Shown: positions 44,858 to 52,985, counted from the stretch's first letter. The stretch is 64,000 bases of DNA from Ruminococcaceae bacterium UBA7217 (GCA_002490425.1 DKTZ01000043.1:14998-78997); one strand, 5' to 3'. The notes: generated from the letters alone by a model not told the origin. Numbers and translations are program-made.

Positions 44858-45913
44858 TTAATAAGAACCGACATATTGTTCAATAACAGCTCTTTTCAAG
44901 AAAAAATATCTTGCTTCACAAACGAGAACGCTGTCTGATGTATTTACATTGTTTTTATTACAAAATTCAGTAAATTCATCCTCGGCGATTTCTGTTTGAT
45001 TGAATTGTGCCAACGCACCAATCAGTAAACCCTCTTTAATTTCTGCTTCGGCTGATTCGGCGCACATAAGGAAAAAGCTGTTTTGATCGACAACCAATAC
45101 ATCGGAATAATAGTCGTCTAACGTCATATTCAATGTTTCGGCTGCTTTTCTATGTTCGTCAATTACTTTTCGTGAATAATCTCTTAAATCTTCATATGGA
45201 ATATTAAATTTGCAACAGTCAAAAGCGTATTTTAGAAATGAGGACCTTAATTCAGAAAATTTTTCAAAATCATGCTCACTTACTTTCAGCTTAAACAAAT
45301 AATCGTAAAAGTCTTTAAAGCTTGAATATCCCTCTTGTGATAGAAAATCTTCCGTGTCTTCCATTTCGGTATAATTATAAATTCCGTTAATATTCATTTT
45401 TACATACTCGGCGTTTTCCAAACCATACATTTGAAATAACTTATCGTTGAAGTCAAACGTCAGTGGTTTGCTGGGAATTGTATTAAGCAGACTTTCCTCA
45501 AGCTCATCTCCCAAATATCCGTATCCGAATAACATTTTCATTTCTGTATTTTTATGTATTACATTATCGCTTTTATCAAAAATTTCCAAATTAAATTGTA
45601 TTACGTTGCCCTTTTCTAAAGGAGTATTCTTTATCGGTTTCATATTATAATAAACTGATAAAATAGAATCAATATTTTGAGAAATATACGTAAAATCTCT
45701 TATCGGAAGCGTTGAATCAAACTGTGCAATTTTATTGTAATCTATTTCTTCAATTGTGCTGTTAGTAACATTCACCGCGTTAAGATAATCGGTTGATATT
45801 TTGCTTATTGGGATTTTATTAGTATCGGTTGTCGGAGTAACATCAGGCATTTTTGAAGCGCATCCAAACATAAAGAAAACCAAAAGAAAGAAAAGCGCTG
45901 AAATCTTTTTCAT
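44858..45913 (-). CDS. lipoprotein with trigger-factor/FKBP-like architecture
   Basis: 351-aa predicted lipoprotein: signal peptide with lipobox MFGC, then (about 85-165) an FKBP-insert-like layout (GNVIQFNLEIFD, FGYGYLGDELEESLL and a strand-rich stretch after it) and a helical C-terminal part with FNIPYEDLRDYSRKVIDEHRKAAETLNMTLDDYY, like the trigger factor C-terminal domain. A secreted chaperone role is inferred. The FKBP active-site residues are not convincingly present. The ATG at 45913 gives the signal peptide; no good ribosome site is visible. Codons are more AT-rich than in neighbouring genes. Confidence 0.72.
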   Translation of the reverse strand: MKKISALFFLLVFFMFGCASKMPDVTPTTDTNKIPISKISTDYLNAVNVTNSTIEEIDYNKIAQFDSTLPIRDFTYISQNIDSILSVYYNMKPIKNTPLEKGNVIQFNLEIFDKSDNVIHKNTEMKMLFGYGYLGDELEESLLNTIPSKPLTFDFNDKLFQMYGLENAEYVKMNINGIYNYTEMEDTEDFLSQEGYSSFKDFYDYLFKLKVSEHDFEKFSELRSSFLKYAFDCCKFNIPYEDLRDYSRKVIDEHRKAAETLNMTLDDYYSDVLVVDQNSFFLMCAESAEAEIKEGLLIGALAQFNQTEIAEDEFTEFCNKNNVNTSDSVLVCEARYFFLKRAVIEQYVGSY

Positions 45914-45998
45914 AATAGTTATCATAAAATACAAATTTATACAAAAATGGTTTATATAATGTATGTCTGTATTATTCCTTTCCTAATATCGGTATATT

Positions 45999-46021
45999 GC
46001 AGGCGGCTCACCGCCGCCTGC
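45999..46021. repeat. GC-rich palindrome
   Basis: GCAGGCGGC / GCCGCCTGC (45999-46007 and 46013-46021) with a 5-nt loop, just after the protease gene. The T-run expected of a terminator is missing. Resembles the other GC palindromes in the window. Confidence 0.6.
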
Positions 46022-46031
46022 TTAATTTAGA

Positions 46032-47477
46032 TTAGTAGGCTTCTGCGCCGAAAGAGGCTTTAATGTTACTTGCTTTAATAAATACGCTTTTGTTCGAAGT
46101 ATTTCCTTTATAAATTCCGACGGCCTTTCCGGACACTGTACCGGTATTAGTAATGTATGTTACCGCACCGCTGTCTCCTGAGCCACCCATTATTCTGTCA
46201 GACAGTAACATATCGTAAAAATAGACATTACCGGAATAAGCTGCAAAGCTTGTTGAGTTGACATAACCGATTGTTAAATATGTAGTTTGACCGGATTTAT
46301 AAATTTGTGAATTTAAAGATGCCGTAGCTTGCGTACCGTCAAGAACGGTTCCGGGTCTTGTTACTCCGGGCTGGGAACTTGTATAATATATTGCATTTCC
46401 ATTTGAGTAACCGGAATTTGTCATACGTATAAATGATACGTCTATGGTGTTTTCGTATGAGCGTGCAAGTATTACTCCGAGCTTATGAGCAGGATCAGTA
46501 TCGTTTTCCATATATACGGAATTTCCCACACTAGTTCCGTGTCCGCAGGTAACAAATCCGTAATATATAACACCATTATCTTTATACTTTGCACGGTATC
46601 CTGTACTTAATTGAGAACCGGTTCCCTCATTGGGATTGTTATAAACCATTATTTTTCTACCCGGACGCCAAGGCTCTGTTGCAGCCTGATCCTCGATTAT
46701 ATATTCTGATTTTGAATTTGTACAATACGAAATATCAGGCTCGTTTAAAATGCTGGATTTGAAAGTGTCAACTGCATTGTTGTATTTTTTTATTTCCGAT
46801 ATTTCGGATTGAGAATACTGTGCTTTTGAATCACACGCCAATTTACCGTTTTTGTCTTTTATGGATTTTTCAATCGCTTTTTCCGTTTCTTCGCTTACTG
46901 AAAAAATTATAGTTATGGTATTGTCTTCATCGTTGTATTTTGTGCATGGATATAACTCCATCATTTCTTTTTCATCAGCGTTAATGTTTTTACCGTTGAC
47001 CTTCTCTTCTTGCAATGAAGCAATTTTTTTATTTATTTCGTTTAATTTTTGCTGACCGTAATAATATGAACCTTTACCCTTTTCAAAAATAATATTTTGA
47101 AAATCAAAGTTTTCTTTAATATAATTTTCGCAAAAATCAGTTTCGCAGCAAAGCGAGATAACCAAATAACCCTCATCATTTATCTTTGCACCTGAAAAGT
47201 GTGAGCGTAATTCATCGTTATATGTATCAATATGTTCAATAATTTGATTATAATATATCGTTGCTTCATAATTCCTTGTTTCGCAGTCTGCATCCATAGG
47301 CTGTGCCTGAATGAGTGCGGAATTAATATATTCATTTTTAAGCTCTTCGGCACAAGCGAAAATATTATCATCTTTGCTTTCGTTTAAAGCTGCTGCATTA
47401 CTGGGGAAAATGCCGACAGAAAGAATAAATGTAAATGATAAAATAACGGATATTATTCCGAAAAATTTTATTTTCAT
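46032..47477 (-). CDS. secreted chymotrypsin-fold serine protease with pro-region
   Basis: 481 aa. Signal peptide (about 1-29, ending SNAAA), a charged helical pro-region (about 30-265), then a trypsin-like domain. Triad visible as His313 in FVTCGHG, Asp346 in NTIDVSF and Ser436 in GGSGDSGAV, with strand patterns like streptogrisin/alpha-lytic-protease relatives. A family of this sort normally self-cleaves its pro-region outside the cell. The C terminus follows shortly after the catalytic Ser, at a normal distance. GGGGG precedes the ATG. Gene AT-rich relative to its surroundings. It may process extracellular or host proteins. Confidence 0.85.
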   Translation of the reverse strand: MKIKFFGIISVILSFTFILSVGIFPSNAAALNESKDDNIFACAEELKNEYINSALIQAQPMDADCETRNYEATIYYNQIIEHIDTYNDELRSHFSGAKINDEGYLVISLCCETDFCENYIKENFDFQNIIFEKGKGSYYYGQQKLNEINKKIASLQEEKVNGKNINADEKEMMELYPCTKYNDEDNTITIIFSVSEETEKAIEKSIKDKNGKLACDSKAQYSQSEISEIKKYNNAVDTFKSSILNEPDISYCTNSKSEYIIEDQAATEPWRPGRKIMVYNNPNEGTGSQLSTGYRAKYKDNGVIYYGFVTCGHGTSVGNSVYMENDTDPAHKLGVILARSYENTIDVSFIRMTNSGYSNGNAIYYTSSQPGVTRPGTVLDGTQATASLNSQIYKSGQTTYLTIGYVNSTSFAAYSGNVYFYDMLLSDRIMGGSGDSGAVTYITNTGTVSGKAVGIYKGNTSNKSVFIKASNIKASFGAEAY

Positions 47478-47578
47478 AGCTAACCCCCAAGAAATATCAA
47501 ATGTTTTTCGTCTGATGTAAAAGTAAATTTAATTCTTCAGTTTATTTAACCACCGGACTCCCCTCCGTTTCTAATTTA

Positions 47579-47607
47579 TTTGTAGCATATTTTTAGATTT
47601 ATGTCAA
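47579..47607 (-). promoter_or_regulatory. promoter for the protease gene
   Basis: Minus strand TTGACA (47607-47602), 17-bp spacer, TACAAA (47584-47579). This leaves a leader of roughly 95 nt containing a small CGGA/TCCG hairpin. Confidence 0.65.
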
Positions 47608-47661
47608 TAATAATTTGGGAAAAAATACCAAAAATGTTAAAAATATACAAAATCAAAAAAT

Positions 47662-47838
47662 AAAGCCGACACCTAAAAGCTATCGGCTTTATTTTGAGCT
47701 CCTTACAGGGGCAAAAACTTTTGCACTTTTCACGGTTACTTATTACCTCCAAAGTCCTAAAGGTGTTGGGAACAAAGAGAAAAAAGTGAATAGTGAAAAA
47801 TAAAAATCGACAAGTGCCTTTCGGAACTTGTCGATTTT
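47662..47838. other. gene-free stretch between the protease gene and tRNA-Ala
   Basis: The gap from 47478 to 47838 holds the protease promoter, a hairpin AAAGCCG / CGGCTTT (about 47662-47690) that could act as a terminator, and the tRNA-Ala terminator. The remainder is AT-rich and contains the phrase AAGTGAATAGTGAAAAA, a variant of which recurs near 47985 and 48560. No credible protein gene is seen. Confidence 0.5.
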
Positions 47839-47839
47839 T
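47802..47839 (-). terminator. terminator of tRNA-Ala
   Basis: 14-bp stem AAAAATCGACAAGT / ACTTGTCGATTTTT with a 10-nt loop; it begins at the encoded CCA end of the tRNA and is followed by T-rich sequence on the minus strand. Confidence 0.9.
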
Positions 47840-47914
47840 GGTGGACCTGAACGGGATCGAACCGTCGACCTCTCGGATGCGAACCGAACGCTCTCCCAGC
47901 TGAGCTACAGGCCC
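47839..47914 (-). tRNA. tRNA-Ala (anticodon CGC)
   Basis: 76 nt with encoded CCA. Acceptor GGGCCTG pairs with CAGGTCC and includes the G3-U70 wobble that identifies tRNA-Ala. The D arm is GCTC...GAGC, the anticodon loop TTCGCAT gives CGC (reads GCG), and the T arm is GACGG-TTCGATC-CCGTT. The cloverleaf is complete. Confidence 0.96.
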
Positions 47915-48082
47915 AAATAATAATTTATTTAAGTATATCATATTTTTTGTAAATTGCAATAGTATTAATTTTAAGACTTTAGTAAAAAGTGAAAAATGAA
48001 TAGCGAAAATATTATAAAATCTTTTCAGAAGAGTGAATAGGAATGGAAAAGAAAAAATTATACAAGATGAACATATGGATTC

Positions 48083-48195
48083 GATTTCCAATTAAGTTTA
48101 ATGTTCTTGTTTAAATGCGGGTAAAAAAACTAACGCACCCCACTTTGTGAGGTGCGAACTTGTATGCGGCACTTGCCGCCGGAGCGGATAATGGG
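48083..48195 (-). repeat. partial second copy of the tRNA-Gly 3' end plus terminator
   Basis: 113-bp near-exact direct repeat of 48384-48497, starting GATTTCCAATTAAG and ending GCGGATAATGGG. It contains the last part of tRNA-Gly (acceptor 3' strand and part of the T arm) and its downstream hairpin/T-run, but no 5' tRNA. It differs mainly in the terminator loop. This is the pattern left at a tRNA attachment site or by a local duplication. Confidence 0.88.
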
Positions 48196-48383
48196 GCGAA
48201 GTTCCGAGTGCCGTCCGGTGGACGAAACGCACGAGCAAAATGAGGTGAAAAAATAAGGAGTAATACGAGCGGTAGCGAGTAGAACGACTATATTTTTGAG
48301 GGGGAGGGGGTCCACTGGACACCTTTGAATACGAAGTATTCAAAAGCACCGACCGAGACGAAAGGCGAGAAGCGAAACAGTTT
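48196..48383. other. gene-free 188-bp segment between the two repeat copies
   Basis: GC-richer than its flanks. Contains a perfect inverted repeat TTTGAATAC-GAA-GTATTCAAA (48324-48344), a GTCCA/TGGAC palindrome (48310-48320) and a purine-rich GGGGGAGGGGG. No open frame looks coding. Together with the flanking repeats it may be the remnant of an integrated element. Confidence 0.5.
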
Positions 48384-48497
48384 GATTTCCAATTAAGTTT
48401 AATGTTCTTGTTTAAATGCGGGTAAAAAAACTAACGCACCCCACAAAATGGGGTGCGCAACTTGTGTGCGGCACTTGCCGCTGGAGCGGATAATGGG
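48384..48497 (-). repeat. direct repeat copy joined to the intact tRNA-Gly
   Basis: Copy of the 48083-48195 repeat that is continuous with the intact tRNA gene. It includes the tRNA's own intrinsic terminator: stem GCACCCC / GGGGTGC, followed on the minus strand by TTAGTTTTTTT. Confidence 0.88.
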
Positions 48498-48555
48498 AAT
48501 CGAACCCACCTCCTCAGCTTGGGAAGCTGATGTTCTACCGATGAACTATATCCGC
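48482..48555 (-). tRNA. tRNA-Gly (anticodon CCC)
   Basis: 74 nt with encoded CCA. Acceptor GCGGATA pairs with TATCCGC; D arm GTTC...GAAC; anticodon loop TTCCCAA gives CCC (reads GGG); T arm GTGGG-TTCGATT-CCCAT. The cloverleaf is complete. Its 3' end is duplicated at 48181-48195. Confidence 0.95.
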
Positions 48556-48598
48556 AAAGTTTTAGTAATAAGTAAAAAAGAACAGCGAAAAGGTGTAA

Positions 48599-48781
48599 TT
48601 ATTTTTCTTTCTTATTTTTATTCAAATGAGTGGCGGACAGACATAAAAATGCAGACCCTAAACAAAAGAACACTACTGCTGTATGGGTATCCTTGTCTAT
48701 AAATTTCGTTACAGCTATAATGTAAAAGCAAATTGAAGCGACAAGAAAGCTCCAGAAGTTTATTTTATCATTTTTATTCAT
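48599..48781 (-). CDS. small two-helix membrane protein, unknown function
   Basis: 60 aa: a polar N terminus, hydrophobic helix at about 9-24, a KFIDKDTH turn, a second helix at about 34-50, and a Lys/Asn-rich tail. AAAGG lies 8 nt before the ATG, supporting a real gene. It lies between tRNA-Gly and the HD nucleotidase gene. No family recognised. Confidence 0.65.
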   Translation of the reverse strand: MNKNDKINFWSFLVASICFYIIAVTKFIDKDTHTAVVFFCLGSAFLCLSATHLNKNKKEK

Positions 48782-48880
48782 TTTTCTGCCTTTCGGTTAA
48801 TCTTTAATCAATAAATCATTAAAATAATTATTTGCGATTATTTTATCACAGCTAATTCACAAATTCAACCGTATTTTCCG

Positions 48881-49468
48881 TTATTTTTTCATTTGGTCAA
48901 TGGCTTTTTCAAAAGACGGCACAAATTCTTCAATGAAAATTTTTGCCTCTTCGCAGTCAAGGCGTTGCAAAGCTTTTGTTATGGATTTTTCCGCTTCGCA
49001 AAACTCTTTGTTGCCTGCATTTCTCTCTTCAATGCATTTTAAATATGCGCAGATTTTGTCCGCCGATTTCACAAGCCGCCAAAGCTCCTTGTCGTCCGTC
49101 TTTTTCTTGAAAAGAGGCTCGTAATTTTTACGTAAATCCTCGGGGAGCATTGAAAGAAGCTGCCTTGACGCATTTTTTTCAACCGCCTTATATGCGGATT
49201 TAGTTTCTTCGCTGAAATATTTAACGGGCGTAGGTAAATCCCCCGTGATAATCTCGGGTAAATCGTGGTAAAGTCCCAAAAGCGCCGCACGCTCAGCATT
49301 ATAATTTTTACCTAATCGTTCGTTGCCGATAACAGCTAAAGCATAAGCAATTTCAGCCGCCTGAGCAGAGTGCTCGGAAAGCGTTTCGTAGCGTGTGTTG
49401 CGCATAAGCGCCCAGCGGTTTATGTATTTCGTCCTTGCGGCAAATGCAAAAAAATCGGATATTCCCAT
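48881..49468 (-). CDS. HD-domain 5'-deoxynucleotidase (YfbR-like)
   Basis: 195-aa HD hydrolase resembling YfbR, which dephosphorylates deoxynucleoside 5'-monophosphates. HD-motif residues: His in LSEHSAQAAEIA (about 33), HD in LGLYHDLPEIITGDLPTPVK (about 68-69), and a later Asp in LVKSADKICAYLKC. It starts 4 bp after the dCMP deaminase stop, so the two enzymes, both acting on dNMPs, are coupled. Confidence 0.9.
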   Translation of the reverse strand: MGISDFFAFAARTKYINRWALMRNTRYETLSEHSAQAAEIAYALAVIGNERLGKNYNAERAALLGLYHDLPEIITGDLPTPVKYFSEETKSAYKAVEKNASRQLLSMLPEDLRKNYEPLFKKKTDDKELWRLVKSADKICAYLKCIEERNAGNKEFCEAEKSITKALQRLDCEEAKIFIEEFVPSFEKAIDQMKK

Positions 49469-49472
49469 ATTT

Positions 49473-49970
49473 TTATATATCCTCTTCTCTGAAATTTATC
49501 GTAAGTTCTTCGTGCGCCATAGTGATTTTGGTGTATTTAACGCCTGCCGCATCAAACATTCGGCGTGAAGCACGGTTGCCGACGGTGTCATAATATTTGT
49601 CGGATATGTAAATTACCTCTTTAATTCCGCTTTGAATTATCGCCTTTGCACACTCGTTGCAGGGGAAAAGCGCAACATAAATCCTTGAGCCTTCAAGATT
49701 TCTGCCGCCTGCATTGAGAATAGCGTTAAGCTCCGCATGGCAAACATAGGGGTATTTCGTTTCGTACTCATCGCCCGACCTCTCCCACGGGAAAGTATCG
49801 TCGTCACAACCTTTTGGGAATCCGTTGTAGCCCATAGACATAATTTTGTTTTGCTCATTCACAATGCAAGCGCCCACCTGTGTGCTCGGGTCCTTGCTCC
49901 TGTAAGAGGAAAGCATTGCGATGCCCATAAAGTATTCGTCCCATGAAATGTAATCTTTTCTTTTTGCCAT
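49473..49970 (-). CDS. dCMP deaminase
   Basis: 165-aa zinc deaminase converting dCMP to dUMP for dTTP synthesis. Zinc and catalytic residues are in YVCHAELNAILNAGG (HAE) and LFPCNECAKAIIQSG (PCxxC). The N-terminal SWDEYFMGIAMLSSYRSKDPSTQVGACIV is typical of the family (ComEB/Dcd-type). AAGGAG precedes the ATG. Fourth gene of the operon starting at 52755. Confidence 0.94.
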   Translation of the reverse strand: MAKRKDYISWDEYFMGIAMLSSYRSKDPSTQVGACIVNEQNKIMSMGYNGFPKGCDDDTFPWERSGDEYETKYPYVCHAELNAILNAGGRNLEGSRIYVALFPCNECAKAIIQSGIKEVIYISDKYYDTVGNRASRRMFDAAGVKYTKITMAHEELTINFREEDI

Positions 49971-49987
49971 ATCTGTTCTCCTTATCT

Positions 49988-51256
49988 TTATTCACCTTTG
50001 ATTTTCTTCCAATACTCTTTTGACGCGGTTTCGTTTTTATTTTCACCGAATTCATAATATTTTTTGCCTTTGATTGCATCGGGAAGATATTGTTGATTGA
50101 CCCAGCGGTTCGGATAATCGTGGGGATATTTATAAAACTGACCGGGGGTTGCGTTATCTTCGCCGTCAAAATGCTTGTTTTGAAGCGTTCTCGGGATTCT
50201 TCCGTAATTGCCCGAGCGGACATCTTCGAGCGCCTCGTCAAGGGCTAAATGCGCCGTGTTGCTTTTAGGACTTGTGGCAACCAAAACAACAGCGTCGCCG
50301 AGGGGAATTCTTGCTTCGGGCATTCCGACCTGCAACGCAATATCGCAGGCACTTTTAACAATCGGAATTATGTTCGGATAAGCAAGACCCACATCCTCGC
50401 AGGCGCAAACCAAAAGCCTGCGGATTGCCGAGGGCATATCGCCCGCCTCCAGAAGCCGTGCAAGGTAATGGAGTGCGGCGTCTGGGTCGCTCCCACGCAT
50501 TGATTTCTGAAATGCGGATAAAATATCGTAATGCTCGTCGCCGAATTTGTCATAACGGAAGGTGTTTTTCGCCGTAAGACTGCCTATTTGCTCAAGCGTT
50601 ATGTTCCTTTCACCGTTTTTGTCAGGCTTTGCGGCAAGCACGGAAAGCTCAGTAAAATTAAGAGCCTTTCGCACATCTCCGCCGGAGGCGACTGCTATAT
50701 GCTCGGGAACGTCGTCCTCAAATGTGATTTTACCGCCAAGTTCTTCTTCCAAGAACTTAAAGCCTTTTATAACAGCAGGTATAACATCTGACGGCTCAAC
50801 AGATTTGAATTCAAACACCGTACAGCGTGAAAGCACTGCACTGTATATGTAAAAATAAGGATTTTCCGTAGTGGACGCAATAAGCGTGATTTTCCCGCTC
50901 TCAATATATTCAAGGAGCGACTGCTGTTGACGCTTGTTAAAATACTGAATCTCATCAAGATAAAGAAGTATTCCGTTGGGGGCGGCAAAGGTGTCAAGCT
51001 CGCTGACAACATCACGTATATCAGCCGTTGAAGCGTTTGTGCCGTTCAGGTGATGCAGCTTTTTGTCGGTCATTTTGGCGATAATGCGTGCAAGCGTTGT
51101 TTTGCCCGTGCCCGACGGTCCGTAGAAAATAAGGTTGGGGCAAACGCCGCTTTCAATTATGTTGCGAAGAGGCATACCCTCGCCCAGCAAATGCTTCTGA
51201 CCGACAATATCTTCAATTTTCTGTGGGCGGAGCCTGTCCGCAAGCGGTGTAGACAT
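49988..51256 (-). CDS. rarA: replication-associated recombination protein A (RarA/MgsA)
   Basis: 422-aa AAA+ ATPase of the RarA/MgsA/WRNIP1 family acting at stalled replication forks. Walker A GPSGTGKTTLARI (about 47-59), Walker B ILLYLDEIQYFNKRQQ, sensor 1 in IASTTENPYF, and the family C-terminal domain with DMPSAIRRLLVCACEDVGLAYP and PHDYPNRWVNQQYLPD. AGAGG precedes the ATG. It sits among nucleotide-pool genes behind a possible LexA box. Confidence 0.95.
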   Translation of the reverse strand: MSTPLADRLRPQKIEDIVGQKHLLGEGMPLRNIIESGVCPNLIFYGPSGTGKTTLARIIAKMTDKKLHHLNGTNASTADIRDVVSELDTFAAPNGILLYLDEIQYFNKRQQQSLLEYIESGKITLIASTTENPYFYIYSAVLSRCTVFEFKSVEPSDVIPAVIKGFKFLEEELGGKITFEDDVPEHIAVASGGDVRKALNFTELSVLAAKPDKNGERNITLEQIGSLTAKNTFRYDKFGDEHYDILSAFQKSMRGSDPDAALHYLARLLEAGDMPSAIRRLLVCACEDVGLAYPNIIPIVKSACDIALQVGMPEARIPLGDAVVLVATSPKSNTAHLALDEALEDVRSGNYGRIPRTLQNKHFDGEDNATPGQFYKYPHDYPNRWVNQQYLPDAIKGKKYYEFGENKNETASKEYWKKIKGE

Positions 51257-51260
51257 GTGT

Positions 51261-51914
51261 TTATTCCTCTTTTAAAATATCAAAAATATCGCTGGGCTTT
51301 TCAATTATATAGTCAGCCTTATATTCCTCAAATTCGGGTCTGTCGCCGAATCCGAACAGCACCGCACAGCAGGGAATAGCTGCCTCGTGCGCACCCTGAA
51401 TGTCAAAAAGCCTGTCGCCGACCATAAGGGTGTTGTCTGTATTTGCGCCGAGAGCAGTCATTGCGCTTTCAATAACAACGGTTTTACTCTCTTTAATATT
51501 GTCAAACTGTGTTCCGCCGATAAAACTGAAATATTTTTTAATATCACGCTGTGTGCATATATCGTCAATAAATTTAATCGGCTTTGATGACGCCGTGCTG
51601 AGAATATACCCCTCGTTTTGAAGCTGTTCGAGCATTTCGGGGATGCCGTCATAAACACGGTTTTCAAGATAACCCTTTACCTTGTAGCGCTCACGGTATT
51701 TGTCCGTCATTTCAAAGGCGTGCTCTGAGGAAAATCCGCAAAAATTTGTAAAGCTGTAATGAAGAGGAGGGCCGATAAATTTTCTTAAAAGCTCTTCGCT
51801 CGGCGTGCCGTGACCCATTTTCTCAAAAGCGTAGGTAAGGCTTTTGAAGATACCCTCGGAGGAGTCTACAAGCGTTCCGTCAAAATCGAACAGAATATAT
51901 TTGAATTTACTCAT
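51261..51914 (-). CDS. HAD-IA phosphatase (phosphoglycolate phosphatase-like)
   Basis: 217-aa HAD hydrolase. Motif I LFDFDGTLVDSSEGI (about 8-22), motif II in LSTASSKP, motif III Lys in IKESKTVVI, motif IV VGDRLFDIQGAHEAAIPCCAV. The best match by eye is the Gph/PpaX-like group; substrate not defined. It could remove 2-phosphoglycolate formed in DNA repair, which would fit rarA next door (inference). It overlaps the upstream gene by 8 bp. Confidence 0.88.
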   Translation of the reverse strand: MSKFKYILFDFDGTLVDSSEGIFKSLTYAFEKMGHGTPSEELLRKFIGPPLHYSFTNFCGFSSEHAFEMTDKYRERYKVKGYLENRVYDGIPEMLEQLQNEGYILSTASSKPIKFIDDICTQRDIKKYFSFIGGTQFDNIKESKTVVIESAMTALGANTDNTLMVGDRLFDIQGAHEAAIPCCAVLFGFGDRPEFEEYKADYIIEKPSDIFDILKEE

Positions 51915-52755
51915 AAATTACAATTTCATACTCCTTTTTAAACTCTTCATTGGCGACAAGTCTGTTACCCCATTCGCGTTTAGTCAAATCGCAGTCAAAA
52001 TCTGCCGAGTCTGCTCTGCCGTACCACGGCTCAATGCACACAAACGGCGCATTTTTCTTGACGGGCGACCATATTCCGAAAAGGGGAGCAGTGAAATTTA
52101 CTGTAACAAAATCTTTTACACCATCCGAAAGAGAAACGCTTGTAACGCCGCTGTTTTCAATTATGAGAGCGTCACGGTCAAAAATGTCATCTGTTAAGAC
52201 AAAACTGCTCTCGACCGGGTACTTTCCGGGAAGGTAAAGTCCGTCGCCGTTCAGAACAGAATATTCTAAATTATCTTTGTTCATTGAAAGGACGGTTTTG
52301 CCCTTTTCGCAGTTAAACGCAGGGTGAGCGCCTATTGAAAAGTACATTTCAGTTTCGTTTGTATTCGTAACGCTCCATTTTACGCGGATTTTATTTTCAT
52401 TCAATTCAAATGAACAGACAAGGCGGAATTTGAACGGATAATTTTTGAGCGTATCTGCATTTTCCGTAAGCTCAAACGAAACTGAATTGTCAGTTTTGCT
52501 TATAAGCGTAAAATCGCAGTCCCTTGCAAAGCCGTGCTGGGGGAGCGAATATTCCTTACCGCCGTAAATAGATTTAAGGTTCTTGTATTTGCCTACGACG
52601 GGGAAAAGAACAGGACTCCTTCTGTCCCAGTATTTACTGTCGCCCTGCCAAAGGTATTCACGCCCGCTTTTAACGCCGACAACAGACGAAAGCTCTGCGC
52701 CGTGCTCGTTTATTTGAATTTTTAAAATATCGTTTTTTAGTGTTTGCATACTCAT
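51907..52755 (-). CDS. aldose 1-epimerase-family protein (LacX/YphB-like)
   Basis: 282-aa galactose-mutarotase-fold protein. N-terminal INEHGAELSSVVGVKSGREYLWQGD, the substrate His in GAHPAFNCE (about 160) and PLFGIWSP...FVCIEPWYGRADS near the C terminus mark the aldose epimerase superfamily, LacX-like branch. Probable mutarotase for a sugar or sugar phosphate. CAGGAGAAC precedes the ATG. First gene of the operon that continues through rarA to the HD nucleotidase. Confidence 0.88.
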   Translation of the reverse strand: MSMQTLKNDILKIQINEHGAELSSVVGVKSGREYLWQGDSKYWDRRSPVLFPVVGKYKNLKSIYGGKEYSLPQHGFARDCDFTLISKTDNSVSFELTENADTLKNYPFKFRLVCSFELNENKIRVKWSVTNTNETEMYFSIGAHPAFNCEKGKTVLSMNKDNLEYSVLNGDGLYLPGKYPVESSFVLTDDIFDRDALIIENSGVTSVSLSDGVKDFVTVNFTAPLFGIWSPVKKNAPFVCIEPWYGRADSADFDCDLTKREWGNRLVANEEFKKEYEIVIYE

Positions 52756-52783
52756 ATTTAAGTTCTCCTGAAATAGTGATATA

Positions 52784-52812
52784 ATTATACAATATTAAAT
52801 AAATTTATTCAA
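52784..52812 (-). promoter_or_regulatory. promoter for the epimerase-rarA operon
   Basis: Minus strand TTGAAT (52812-52807), 17-bp spacer, TATAAT (52789-52784), about 30 bp before the start codon. Confidence 0.7.
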
Positions 52813-52820
52813 TAAGTTTA

Positions 52821-52835
52821 CAAACATTTGTTTCG
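52821..52835. promoter_or_regulatory. possible LexA (SOS) box
   Basis: CAAACATTTGTTTCG, resembling the Gram-positive LexA consensus (GAAC-N4-GTTC type), 9 bp upstream of the -35 of the rarA operon. The same 12-mer, CAAACATTTGTT, occurs in front of lexA at 63988. Confidence 0.45.
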
Positions 52836-52985
52836 GTGTTTTTGACAAAAATAAAAAAATGCAAAAAAACTCTTTTATTTTATATAGAATGGTGATATAC
52901 TATATAAGGCATTTATGGGCGTATTTTGCCCATTTCGACACAAGTTTTTGTCTTTTATCAAATTTTTTCTTTTGTTTTAGATTTA

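Noticed and set aside
47576..48091. A 171-codon minus-strand frame covering tRNA-Ala.
   Set aside because: It includes the whole tRNA gene and its terminator and is low-complexity hydrophobic.
48098..48349. Short minus-strand open frames across the tRNA-Gly repeat.
   Set aside because: They read through terminator hairpins and tRNA sequence and have no ribosome sites.
47780..48600. CRISPR-like spacing in the repeated intergenic phrases near the tRNAs.
   Set aside because: There are only two long copies and a few short imperfect phrases, with no regular repeat-spacer pattern and no cas genes.
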